The notes under the pieces were generated by a model. It had not been told where the DNA came from, searched no databases, and saw nothing but the letters and a program-made list of their open reading frames with translations. Shown here one piece after another: positions 13,374 through 23,357 of a stretch of 64,000 nt of DNA. The DNA comes from Sindora glabra. Taxonomy: Eukaryota; Streptophyta; Magnoliopsida; Fabales; Fabaceae. Position 1 is the first letter of the stretch; every line of letters starts with the position of its first letter. The stretch lies in contig CM035233.1 of NCBI GenBank assembly GCA_020226215.1, positions 11,160,001 to 11,224,000 of the forward strand, read 5' to 3'. The translations under genes and the position numbers were made by a program.

Positions 13374-13845
13374 ATTGTTATCCTTTAGCCCTCTTTATCT
13401 CCTTAAGATATAATTCATTTTGTAATGTGTTATTTTACTTTTTTTTTATGATCTTATCATACTTTAATCTATTGCTCATATGTTTAATTATTCAACTTAT
13501 GTTACTAAATTATTGTATTTAAATGTACTTTAATGATGGATTGTACTAAATTGATGCATGGTTTATATTTTATACCATCTTTTGATATTAATTACTATTA
13601 AATAATGTTTTAATGATGTCAAAAGGGATAAATATAAGCTTATTTAAAAAAATGGCTCAAATTAAGTATAATGTGATTTGAAAAAATATGCTTGAATTAA
13701 ATTAAGGGGGAGCATAAATTTAAGGGAAGTTTTAAAAATTTTAAAATATGCTTGAAATAAAAGGAAATTTTAAGATTACATCGGTTTTCAATGCCTTAAA
13801 CTAATACTATTTCAAAATGGATTTATCATCATCAAAAAGGGAACT
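13374..13845 (+). other. Sirevirus A 3' untranslated region with polypurine tracts
   Basis: This is non-coding AT-rich DNA. A purine run aagggggagca lies near 13706. The tract aaaaagggaact at 13834-13845 abuts the TG of the 3' LTR and would have primed plus-strand synthesis. More than one tract before the 3' LTR is typical of Sireviruses. Confidence 0.65.
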
Positions 13846-14396
13846 TGTTGATATTAGCCCTTTTCCAAATTATTATAAATTATTTTTATGTTTTGATGAT
13901 GACACAAATCATTTTGAAAATAATGTATTTGATTAAATGATTACATGATTGAAAGTGTGAAGTAAAAGTAACTTTTGAAGATTATTTGAAAAATTATTGA
14001 AGATCATTTGACGGCCACTTCTTAACTTTAAACCATTTCATACCATTTTTTTTGGTAAGAAGAAGGGAACAAAAATCATAGTTTTCCAAAGCTTTCATCT
14101 TGTTATTAACTTTACACACTTGCTTCAATTATTTGAGTCATTCATCTTTGAGATGAAACCATTCTAATCTTTTCATCTTGTATTTGTGTAAATGGTGCAC
14201 TATTCACTTGTTCTTTGCTTTCAAAATTTTTTATTTTATATTGGGTATGGGATCCCAATAGTTACTAGAGTGTGTAAGAGGTCTAAGGAGTTAATCTTGT
14301 GTGAGGATAGCATAAGGGAGGATTTGTATAATCCAAGAACTTTGTATGGCTTCTTAAAACATGTAAACTTTAAGGGATTATAATGCACTAGCCATG

Positions 14397-14900
14397 CACT
14401 ACAAGAAATTGAGTATTTAACTAGGGAAAAATCCTTTGCAAAACCTAGAAAATCTCTCACTAATCTAAAAATAGTGATGGATTTTTTCTCTTTCTAATGC
14501 ATTGCCAAAAGCATCTTCGCTAAATTTAATGATGAAAAATCTTTATTCTTTTACTAAATTAGCAAAGGAAGCTAGCTATTGCTAAAATGTATAAAATCCC
14601 TCACTAATGAATGATTGAGATAAATTATATGGTTCCTTTTTAGCTAGGGATTAGCAAGGGAATTTTGTTTTGCTAAAATTAGCTAAAGCATCATATGCCT
14701 AGCTAATTAAAAATTGTGTAATTGAAATGGAACCTTTTTTGCAAGAGATTAGCTAAGGAATTTCTCTCACTAAAATTAGCTAGAGAATAAAATCCCTAGC
14801 TAATCTCTCACAATAAAATTTCATGTTATTTTGTTCTTCAAAATTATAGATCCTCATAAAAGATTTGCGAGGAATTTTTTTCTTGAACGAGGGAAATATA
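14397..14900. repeat. CACTA left terminal and subterminal repeats
   Basis: The block holds the terminal inverted repeat followed by both orientations of a short motif around ttagctagggat and ctcactaat. In En/Spm such subterminal repeats are binding sites for the second transposon protein (TNPA). The function here is inferred from position. Confidence 0.7.
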
Positions 14901-15134
14901 CCTAGCTAACCCTTAGCAAAAGGATTCACAATATTCCTAGTTTCTATTGTTTTTTTCCCAAATTTGGCTCTATTTTCTAGTTACTTATATTTTATAAGAG
15001 CTCCCTATTCCAATAGCATAACCATTAAATAATATTCAAGACTAGAAATTGCATTCATCCACGAAATAAAAATAGTTACTCAAAACTAAAAGTTTGTAAT
15101 CATGCAAAATATTTACAAATTCATGTCACCAAAA

Positions 15135-15136
<2 letters not shown>

Positions 15137-15227
<91 letters not shown>
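15137..15227. repeat. (AT)n microsatellite, about 91 bp
   Basis: An almost uninterrupted alternating AT run within non-coding CACTA sequence. It is self-complementary and its length is probably variable. Confidence 0.95.
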
Positions 15228-15229
<2 letters not shown>

Positions 15230-16420
15230 CCAAATTATATTAACTAGTTAGTTAATAGAAAAAGGGAAAGTTTATTATAAGTAATAGCATATCATAATAC
15301 CCTACAGCATAAACTTTCCCATGAAATTTTTCCGCACACACACATATTTATATATAAGAACATTTTATTATATGTTTTGAAAATATATAAAGATATTTGG
15401 TCATATATAAGTTTCAAACCTGAGACAATTAATTAATCATCAAAATGCTACAAGACCTATAGAATGTATATTCATTATACTTAACTAAGCATGGGTCAAA
15501 TGCTATCAAAGTCAAAACGCGTAAAATCATGAGAACATGTAGAATGATATAATTTCAAATGTTAGTAAACTAATTGACCGGCCTAACTTATAAATACAAA
15601 TTAACATGGAAGATACATAAACTTAGTATTGAGTTTGTATTGTCTACACTGACCTTTTTCTTGAGATTAAATTTCATAAATTTCATAAATTTCATATTTA
15701 TCCTTATTGGTGGGTTGTTAGCAACATAAATGCCCACATATTCACAGCTCTATGTCTTTGTTTGTATGTCTGTCCTTCATTCTATCTATGCTTAATTTTG
15801 GATCCATTGTTGTAGCTTATATCAAAAAATATTCTAACCTTTTAGCTAAAGATCCTATAGATTGACAATATGTTTAAACAACTCCATCTATATTGATTAA
15901 GGAGATGTGTTAATTTATAACTCAACTTATATAATGAAAATTAGTTAATTAGTTAGTTAGTAGAAAAAAGGAAAGTTTGTTATGAGTAATAGCATATCAT
16001 AATACCCTATATTGTAGTGAACAAGAGATTGGAAAAGATTTCTTTCTTATTTCTATTCCAGTTGCATTTATAACAACAAGAAATGAACCCTTTAACAATT
16101 TTCACTACTTTTTTTCCAGTGTTATTAATTTTTCTTAATATGTAAGAATGTTTATAATTAATCCAACTACTTATTTAATTTCAAAAATTAGTAAACCCAT
16201 ATTTAAAATTCAAATAAATAAAATTATACTACAAGAAAAGGTTATAGATTGATTAAAATTCAACAAAATTAGTATAAAATAATGAAATTTTAGTGGTGTC
16301 AAACTATTTTTATTCATAAGATTTTAGTGTATAACATATACATGATAGAGAAATTTCCAAATGTTAATAGGGTTCATTAATCCTTACTAAGTTATATGTA
16401 CCATGCCTTTGCTTGCCTTC
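15228..16420. other. Non-coding CACTA 3' region with a 64-bp direct repeat pair
   Basis: No coding sequence is visible. A 64-bp segment at 15241-15304 recurs in direct orientation at 15946-16009 with five differences, all transitions. The last five bases (ccttc, 16416-16420) are the left target duplication of the Athila-like element. Confidence 0.6.
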
Positions 16421-17281
16421 TGATAAGTAAAATATTTGAATATTTATTTTCCCTTATATTATGTCTTTTTGGATGTTATATGAGCTTAATTTAATAAATT
16501 TGTTTGCATTTTGTGAATGGGACATGATTTTTGAAATGAAATTAGACTTTTCGGATAATACTAGATTGTGACCCTGTTTCAAATTTCTAGCTCTATCTGG
16601 AGCTCTAGACGTCATATTGGGCTGTTCTTTATATGGATTGAAAGCTAAAAGAAAGCCTTACAACTTTCATGTTGCAGCTAAAGCCCAGTTCTATCTCTAA
16701 GGACTTCAAATTTTTCTTAGAAACTGAAGCAGTGGTTCTATCTGAGACTAACCTCCGCCCACTAATTTAGCCATAATTAAAACCATAAGCTGCATATGAA
16801 ATAGGAATATATTCATATGGTTTGTGTAGTCTTAATGAATTCTATAAATCTTAATGCATGATTAGTTGTTTTAATTCACATAAAAATATAGTGAATTAGT
16901 AATTAATGATAGAATTACTTGACCTTGGAAAAGGTTAGTAATTAATTTAGGGAAACTCGACTATCAATTAAGGGAGTTAAAATTAGATTAGAGTAGATAG
17001 ATGATTTAATCCGAAATTATTAAGTGAAGTCTGATCCCTAGGACTTTCATTCATATTTATCTTTACTCCAATTGCATTCATATTCATTTTAATTACTTTG
17101 CATAAATTTTTATTTAATTACTTCAATTCATGATAAATTGATTTGTCAAATAGTATTAAGATTATTAATTTTGATACTTAGTGAAACAATCCTCATGAGA
17201 ATGATACTTAACTTATCACTTTATTACTTATTTATGATAGTGTGCACTTGCGCTAATTTATAAACCATTTTACACGTAACA
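16421..17281 (+). repeat. Athila-like 5' LTR (861 bp, internally deleted)
   Basis: It aligns with the 3' LTR at 23358-24919 at both ends but lacks about 700 bp from the middle. The break lies at agccata|attaaaacc near 16773, where the 3' LTR runs from agccataacttg to ggaccatataatt. The shared ccata at the junction suggests a microhomology-mediated deletion. Because the missing part is inside the LTR, it happened after insertion. Confidence 0.85.
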
Positions 17282-17287
17282 AGTTTT

Positions 17288-17305
17288 TGGTGCTGTTGTC
17301 GAGGA
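17288..17305 (+). other. Athila-type primer-binding site, decayed
   Basis: tggtgctgttgtcgagga follows the LTR after six bases. It differs from the common Athila primer-binding site tggcgccgttgccgggga only by C-to-T and G-to-A changes, as expected from cytosine-methylation decay. Confidence 0.8.
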
Positions 17306-17417
17306 TTGTTATCATTAATATCAATACCACGTAATCTTAATCCTAATTTTATTTTTATTTTACATTTTTTTTCTTTTCTTCGGTGTCTCTTTTCTCTTTT
17401 TAGGTTTATCCTATTGT

Positions 17418-20189
17418 ATGACCAGATCGAGAGTTACTGAAAAGTTGCTTTCTAATTTCGAGATTGAGAAATCTTGTCAAAGAAATCAAAAGATACGAAA
17501 ACAGTCAATTGTAGATCAAGCTGAAGCAATGGCAAATTTGAGAGAAGAACCAGACACCAAAGCATTCCGTGACTACGCCACACCAACAGTCATAGATACC
17601 ATTTCTGAGATCAAAAGACCGCCTATACTAGCTAACAACTTTAAAATCAAGCTAGTCATAATTCAAATGATTCAAGCAAATCAATTTGGAGGTTCTCCAG
17701 CAAAAGATCTGAATGCACATATAGCTAACTTTTTGGAAATTTGCAATACATTTAAGCACAATGGCATTTCTGATAATGCCATAAGGTTGCGACTCTTCCC
17801 TTTCTCACTTAGGGATAAGGCTAAAAGCTAGTTACACTCTTTACCAGTAGGGAGCATCACTACATAGAACATATTGGCATAAAAATTCCTAGAAAAATTC
17901 TTTCCTCCAACTAAAACTGCAAAGATGAGAAATGAGATTGCTTCATTCACCCAGTATGACATGGAAAGCCGTTATGAAGTATGGGAAAGATATAAGGAGT
18001 TGCTAAGAAGATGTGCTTATCATAGGATACCAGATTGGCTATAGTTATAAACTTTCTACAATGGATTGTCTAATGCTACCAGAACACTTGTAGATGCTGC
18101 AACTAGTGGATCACTAATAGGAAAAAGCATAGAAACTATTATAGAGCTATTGGAGGAGATGGCAGCAAATGCTTACCAGTGGCCTTCTGAATGCAACACT
18201 TCAAAGAAAGTACTTAAGGTCCATGAGCTAGACATTCTAACCACTTTGTCTTCTCAAGTTGTCTCTATATCCAAGCAAGTGAGCTCATTAACAGCTTAAG
18301 CAAATGCAATCAGAACTCCTATAGATACTTGTGATTTATGTGGAGGTCCTCATGTGAGCACATAATGCCAAGAAGATAATCCATTCATGTCTTCTCAACC
18401 TGAACAAGCCAACTATGTGGGGAATAAAAATCGTTAAAATGATCTTTTCTCAAACACATACAATCCAAGATGGAGAAACCACTCTAATTTGGGGTGGAAG
18501 AATAATCAGAATGTGTTCAGACCTCAAGAAAACTATCAGTAACAAATTCAGCAACCACCACCACAACCAAAAGCAAATTTAGAAGAAGTATTGACTTAAT
18601 TGACCATAAATACTTCCCAATTCATGGCTAGAACAAAGGTTACACTTAAGAATCCTGAAGCAATCATACAAAGTCAAGCAGCTTCAATAAAAAATCTTGA
18701 AGTGCAAATGGGTCAAATTGCAAGTATGCTAAATTCCAGACACCCAAGCACTTTACCTAGTGACACTAAAAGGAACCCTAGGAAGCACGTAAATGCTATT
18801 ATATTAAGAAGTGGGAAGCAGTTGGACAAGCCTGAAAAGAAACAAGAAGAAAAGCTAAAATTAAGAGAAGAAGATGGCGAAGAAGCTCAGAAAGAAGATG
18901 AAGTAATTCCAGGGAGAATAACCTTTCCAGAAAATCCTCCATCATATGTCCCCCTAATTCCATTTTCTCAAAGATTGGTGAAAGCTAAGCTAGACAAGCA
19001 GTTCAGCAAGTTTCTAAAGGTGTTTAAGAAGTTGCATATCAACATCCTATTTGCTGAAGCCTTAGCCTAAATGCCCAGTTATGCAAAGTTTATGAAAGAG
19101 ATTTTATCAAAGAAATGCAAATTGGAGGATTTCGAAATAGTAGCTTTAACTGAAGAGTGCAGTGCAATTCTCCAAAAGAAATTACTGCCAAAGCTTAAAG
19201 ACCTTGGAAGTTTCTGCATACCCTGTACCATTGGAGAGTGTGAATTTGAAAAAGCCTTATGTGACCTTGGTGCAAGTGTGAATTTGATGCCATTATCCAT
19301 CTACAAGAAGTTAGGATTAAGAGAAGTGAAACTAACTATAGTGTCATTGCAACTCGCAGATTGTTCAATAAAGCATCCACGTGGAATCCTTGAAGATGTA
19401 CTAGTAAAAGTGGATAAATTCATTTTTCAAGCAGATTTCATAGTGTTTGACATGGAAGAAGACCAAGAAATTCCTATTATTCTTGGGAGACCATTTCTAG
19501 CAACTGGATGAGTTCTAATTGATGTGCAGAAGGGAAAACTAACTTTACAAGTTCACGATGATCAAGTATCTTTCAATATTTTTAAAGCTTTTCCATATGA
19601 AGATAATACCTGCTACAAAGTAGACACACTGACCAATTGCATGAAAGATGTAATGCATGAAACCTGCACAGAAAAGCCATTAGTAGTAGGAATGGCTAAT
19701 GCATCAAAGTCTATTGATCCTAAAATCTTAAAGCATATTAATTACCTTAAGGTAAATTCTCTAGTTTTTAACAAAAAATTATTCAAAGATCTAGGAGAGA
19801 GGTTAAGTAAACATGTTCCATTAATAGAAAAATCACCAGTGTTGGAGTCCAAGGCCTATGAAAATGCCAAACTTTACAAGGAAAAGATAAAAATGGGGCA
19901 TGATAAGAAAATTATGAGGAAGGAGTTCACACCAAGATAGAAAGTACTTCTTTACAATTCAAGATTAAGACTCTTTCTAGGAAAATTAAGATCAAGGTGG
20001 TCAGGACTTTTTACTGTGATTCAAGTTTGGCCATATGAAACTGTGGAGATTCAAGATAGTGATAGGAAATTTAAAGCGAACGGGTAAAGATTGAAAGAAT
20101 ACAATGACAATGCATTCAACACCATAAAGACTGTCATCATGCTCGAGGAGCCAGCTGGTAAGTTTTTTTTTTTTAAAAAAAAGAAATAA
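17418..20189 (+). pseudogene. Athila-like gag-protease fused to integrase C-terminus (pol core deleted)
   Basis: One reading frame runs from the ATG at 17418 to about 20189, broken by in-frame stops but with no frameshift. Gag covers about 17418-18900 (NTFKHNGISDNAIRLRLFPF and a zinc knuckle CDLCGGPHVST-C near 18330). A Lys/Glu-rich linker follows ILRSGKQLDK. The aspartic protease is at about 19200-19510, with catalytic CDLGASVNLMPLSIYKKLGL and ILGRPFLATG. From about 19800 the text is the integrase C-terminal region (AYENAKLYKEK, LLYNSRLRLF, GKLRSRWSG). Reverse transcriptase, RNase H and the integrase catalytic core are absent. Stops replace Gln, Trp and Arg positions, e.g. before VLIDVQKGKL, where Arg is usual. 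Confidence 0.88.
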
Positions 20190-20240
20190 AGCAATATATT
20201 AGGACTTTATCTAGCTAAAGACATTAAAGAAGGGCGGCTA

Positions 20241-20258
20241 CTTGGGAGGCAACCCAAG
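20241..20258 (+). other. Stem-loop CTTGGGaggcaaCCCAAG after pol
   Basis: A perfect 6-bp stem closes a 6-base loop. The core gggaggcaaccca is a conserved string I recognise just after pol in Athila-type elements. Here it marks the start of the cargo region. Confidence 0.7.
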
Positions 20259-20353
20259 ACTTCTTTCTCTACTTATTTATTTTCTTCTAACTCACTTAAA
20301 CATATATTGCACAACATGTTCTCTAACAATTTCAGCTTTCATCATTCTCATCA

Positions 20354-20976
20354 TGGAGGAAACCTTTGCAAAGCTTTGAATCAGATTCCCTACTCTTCCC
20401 AAAGATGTGCTCAAGAAAATCTACAACTGTCAACTTGAGCAGATGAAGGCATTTAAGCGTTTGGGCTTTCCTGAGAATATACGCTGGATCATTGAAGCTA
20501 AGGTACGTTTAGCAGGTGAATTTAATGAATCATTTGTTAAACGAATGCTAGGAATGGGAAGAAATTCTTACTCTAAAAAGAGAAGAGCTAAAAGAATGAG
20601 AGTCTGGCATAAGTGTGCAAGGTGGAATTGTAATAAGCTTTGTAGGAATAAAGGAATGATTTTAGTAAATTGAGAAGATAAAATCCGATTCATTAAGGAT
20701 GGATTGAGTAAAGAGTCATTGGATGATATCATTCGAACTTTTGAGACACATCCTAGTAGAAATGGTCATGCTGTTCTTCTTGATTTAATGAAGTTATTCA
20801 ATATAGAAAAGGAACACTATAGTCTTGGGAATCTAACTGTAAAAGACCCTATTTGCTAGTTTATAAGAAAATTGGATGGGAAGCAAATCCTCGACTCATA
20901 GAAGCCATTTAAGCCATTACTGGACGAAAAACTAGAGGAAGATGTGAGCCATAATCACAACTACTATACATATTAA
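20354..20976 (+). pseudogene. Unrecognised frame X in the Athila-like element
   Basis: After a short shift near its start (ATG at 20354), one frame runs from about 20404 to a TAA at 20974-20976. Three in-frame stops break it: TGA at 20674 and two TAG codons near 20860 and 20900. Readable parts are KKIYNCQLEQMKAFKRLGF, a basic stretch SKKRRAKRMRVWHKC, and HPSRNGHAVLLDLMKLF. Intact it would be about 205 residues, mostly charged and alpha-helical in character, without a signal peptide or membrane segment. I do not recognise the family. It is not the common Athila envelope-like protein. It sits 270 bp before the LOG-like frame in the same forward sense. Confidence 0.5.
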
Positions 20977-21246
20977 TGCTTGTCTGCTTTACTTTTCCTT
21001 TATCTTTTTATTTTTACAACCGTTTTTTGACTTTCTGTACATTTCTTTTCTTTTTAGTTTACCTTTTCATCCATTTTTTGACTTTCTTCACATTCTGCCT
21101 TGTTTATTTTCTTCACGCCTTTATTACACTTGTCAGTTCTGCATAGCATTTTTTTAAATCTTCTTCTGACATTGTCTGATTTGTGTGATTTCTTTGTTTC
21201 TGCTTTTGTATTATAAAGATGCATTTTAGCAATCATATTACGCAAA
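20977..21246 (+). other. Pyrimidine-rich spacer before the LOG-like frame
   Basis: This T/C-rich non-coding stretch contains two near copies of ttttttgactttct, around 21025 and 21077. It may be the 5' untranslated leader of the captured transcript, or a splice-acceptor-like tract allowing a spliced subgenomic mRNA. Both are inferences. Confidence 0.4.
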
Positions 21247-21924
21247 ATGTCTAAGGGTGAGAGTAAAGAAGAGAAAGAGGGTAACAAACCATCAAAATGT
21301 AAATTTAAATCTATCTATATTTTTAGTGAATCTTATGTTGGAAAGAATGGAGAATTTCTGATAGTAGCAACTAAACTTGATCATGCATTAGCTACTAGAA
21401 AGATTGTCTGTATGTATGGAGGAGGGCTTCATAGCTTAAAAGAAAGTGCAGCAATTTCTGCCAACATTAGAGGAAGCAAAATACTGAGTATCCTTATAAA
21501 TGGTTTAGATGATAAGAAATATGCCATCGGTAAAACATTAAGGGTTTCAAACTTGCCTAAACGTATGGGATGCATGCTTTACAGTGTTAAAGCCTTTAGT
21601 GCTTTACCTGGTGGTTTAGAAGCATTAAATGGAAATTCCAACATTGTATATTGGATTAACTTGAACTTTCATCAGAAGCCAGTAGATTTATTAAATATTA
21701 ATAGTTTTTATGATAGTTTGCAATCTTTTTTAGATTAAGTTGTGGAATAGGGATTCATACCTTAAGCGACTCGTTGTGCTATAATGTCAACTTCAACTGC
21801 TGATCAGCTGATTGACTAATTACATGGCTATACACCTAAACCAGATCCATTAGTGAAAAAGATAAATCAGCAATCTCTAACCAACAGTCAGAAGCATAAG
21901 TCAGACACCACTCTCCAGTTGTAA
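21247..21924 (+). pseudogene. LOG-like protein (cytokinin riboside 5'-monophosphate phosphoribohydrolase family) captured by the retrotransposon
   Basis: The frame opens with an ATG and is uninterrupted for 163 codons. It continues after stops at 21736, 21748 and 21763, plus one more, to a final TAA at 21922, about 225 codons in all, the usual plant LOG length. Homology runs along the whole fold: FKSIYIFSESY (family FKRICVFCGSS), MYGGGLHSL (family VYGGGSLGL), FSALPGG, FHQKPVDLLNINSFYDSL, SFLD, GFIP, STADQLID. LOG enzymes release active cytokinin from nucleotides using PGGxGTxxE. Here the segment after PGG reads LEALNG, so the catalytic Thr and Glu are missing and activity is unlikely. Plant LOG genes contain introns and this copy has none, implying capture through an RNA. 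The stops within the C-terminus fall where the family has Gln, consistent with C-to-T decay. Confidence 0.85.
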
Positions 21925-22021
21925 CTTTCTTTACTCTTATGGTTTTACTCCTAAAATTTCTTTTATATATGAGTTACCTATGCATTTCCTTTTAATAAAC
22001 CCTTTTTGCTAATCTACTAAA

Positions 22022-22060
22022 GACATTGGGGACAATGTCTACATTAAGTGTGGGGGGAAT
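22022..22060 (+). other. Athila conserved stem-loop and purine motif
   Basis: GACATTGGGGACAATGTC at 22022-22039 forms a 7-bp stem and is followed by taagtgtgggggg. This pairing of acattggggacaatgt with a G-run is a conserved mark of Athila-type elements between the last frame and the 3' LTR. It lies about 100 bp after the LOG-like stop and closes the cargo slot. The G-run may serve as an extra polypurine tract. Confidence 0.7.
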
Positions 22061-23357
22061 AAAAAATAAATTTTAAAAAAACTTTTGTTAGGAGATTTTG
22101 TTAGTAAAACCATGAAATTCATTGTGTGAAAAAAATGGCTGAGTAAAGAGTAATTCTTAACTCTTGAGACACATCTTATTAGTTACATGTTTTTCTTTCA
22201 TGACTTATCTCTTTGCTAAAAAAAAACTTATTTTATCATTTTCTTGCATATTTAGGTACCTTTTAATGATTTTAAGAAGTGAATAAGTCCTAAGTATGAA
22301 TCAATTGGGTTTAGAGGTTTCATAGCATGAATGAACAACTTTCTTGCTTCTAAAATTGATAGGTTTGGTAATGATTTTGAGTTGAATGAACTAAAAGTCC
22401 TTAGTTTTGAGCTTTTGAGCCTACTTGTGTAATTATGTTTTTCTTTCTTGTGTGTGATATTTACTTGTTAAGTTGTCACTCTAGAACTTGCTTAAAGTCT
22501 AGCTGAGATTACATTTCACATGCCTGCTCGAATATGATAAAGGCACTTTTTTTAGCTAGAACCAAATAACCAACCTTGCAAAATTATCTTTGATAAGCCC
22601 CCATTGAGCCTAACTGATTGTTCCTTTGTTCTTAACCCATTAATGAGTTTTGTAATGAAATATCAAGTGTCTTTGCCTTGAAATTAGTAGAGCATTTAAA
22701 TCTTTTTAAGATGGGTTTTTGACAAAGTGTGGGGGTGTATGCATCATCAATTTCAAAGTTACAAAGGTTTGTTTTCAATTTCAAAAAAAAAGGTGAATAT
22801 ATATATATAAAAGAAAATAAAGAAAGAAGGAAAAGAGAAATTTGATGAGTATTTGAATTTTGGGATGCTGTACTAAGGAAAAAGTGTTATGAAATAGCCC
22901 ATATTTCAATTGCTCTAGTGATTTCTTTATTTAATCTAGCCTTTCATATCCTAATTTTACCTTCTCTTTACCTTTACCTTGACCACCTTACAAACCTTAA
23001 TAAGACCTTTTGATTTGAGTTGTGCATGTAAATGAAGTAATGGAGATTAAGAATTTAAGCAAGCATATGGTAGTGCAAATTTTAATAGGTTGAATTTGAG
23101 CGAAACACTTACCCTTAAACACTTGAGAGATGGAGAGACTGAGTTGTGTGGTTATATTAATTTGGTTCATTCTTTATCAAATGAATTTGCCATTCCTTTT
23201 TAGTTTTAGATGTCAAAAGTTGATTCATAAATACTATGATTTTTTTATGCTTTAATTATTTTCTTACCTATGACTTTACACTCTTGATTTCATTGGAGGA
23301 TTAGTTCTTAGTCTTATATTTGTCCAAGGACGTCTAAAAGCTAAGTATGGGGGAATT
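22061..23357 (+). other. Athila-like 3' untranslated region and polypurine tract
   Basis: No coding sequence is visible over about 1.3 kb. Another G-run phrase, aaagtgtgggggtgtatg, lies near 22717. The final tract tatgggggaattt abuts the LTR start at 23358 and is the plus-strand primer. Confidence 0.75.

Noticed and set aside
15600..15900. Possible weak coding remnant around 15720-15900
   Set aside because: No frame gives a run of recognisable residues; I could not support any assignment.
20407..20673. Reading the frame near 20407 as the usual Athila envelope-like protein
   Set aside because: None of the familiar envelope-like strings can be read, so it is left unrecognised.
21247..21738. 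Possibility that the LOG-like frame is an ordinary host gene
   Set aside because: It has no introns, sits in the same sense between Athila pol and the Athila 3' motifs, and carries the same type of stops as the element's own genes.
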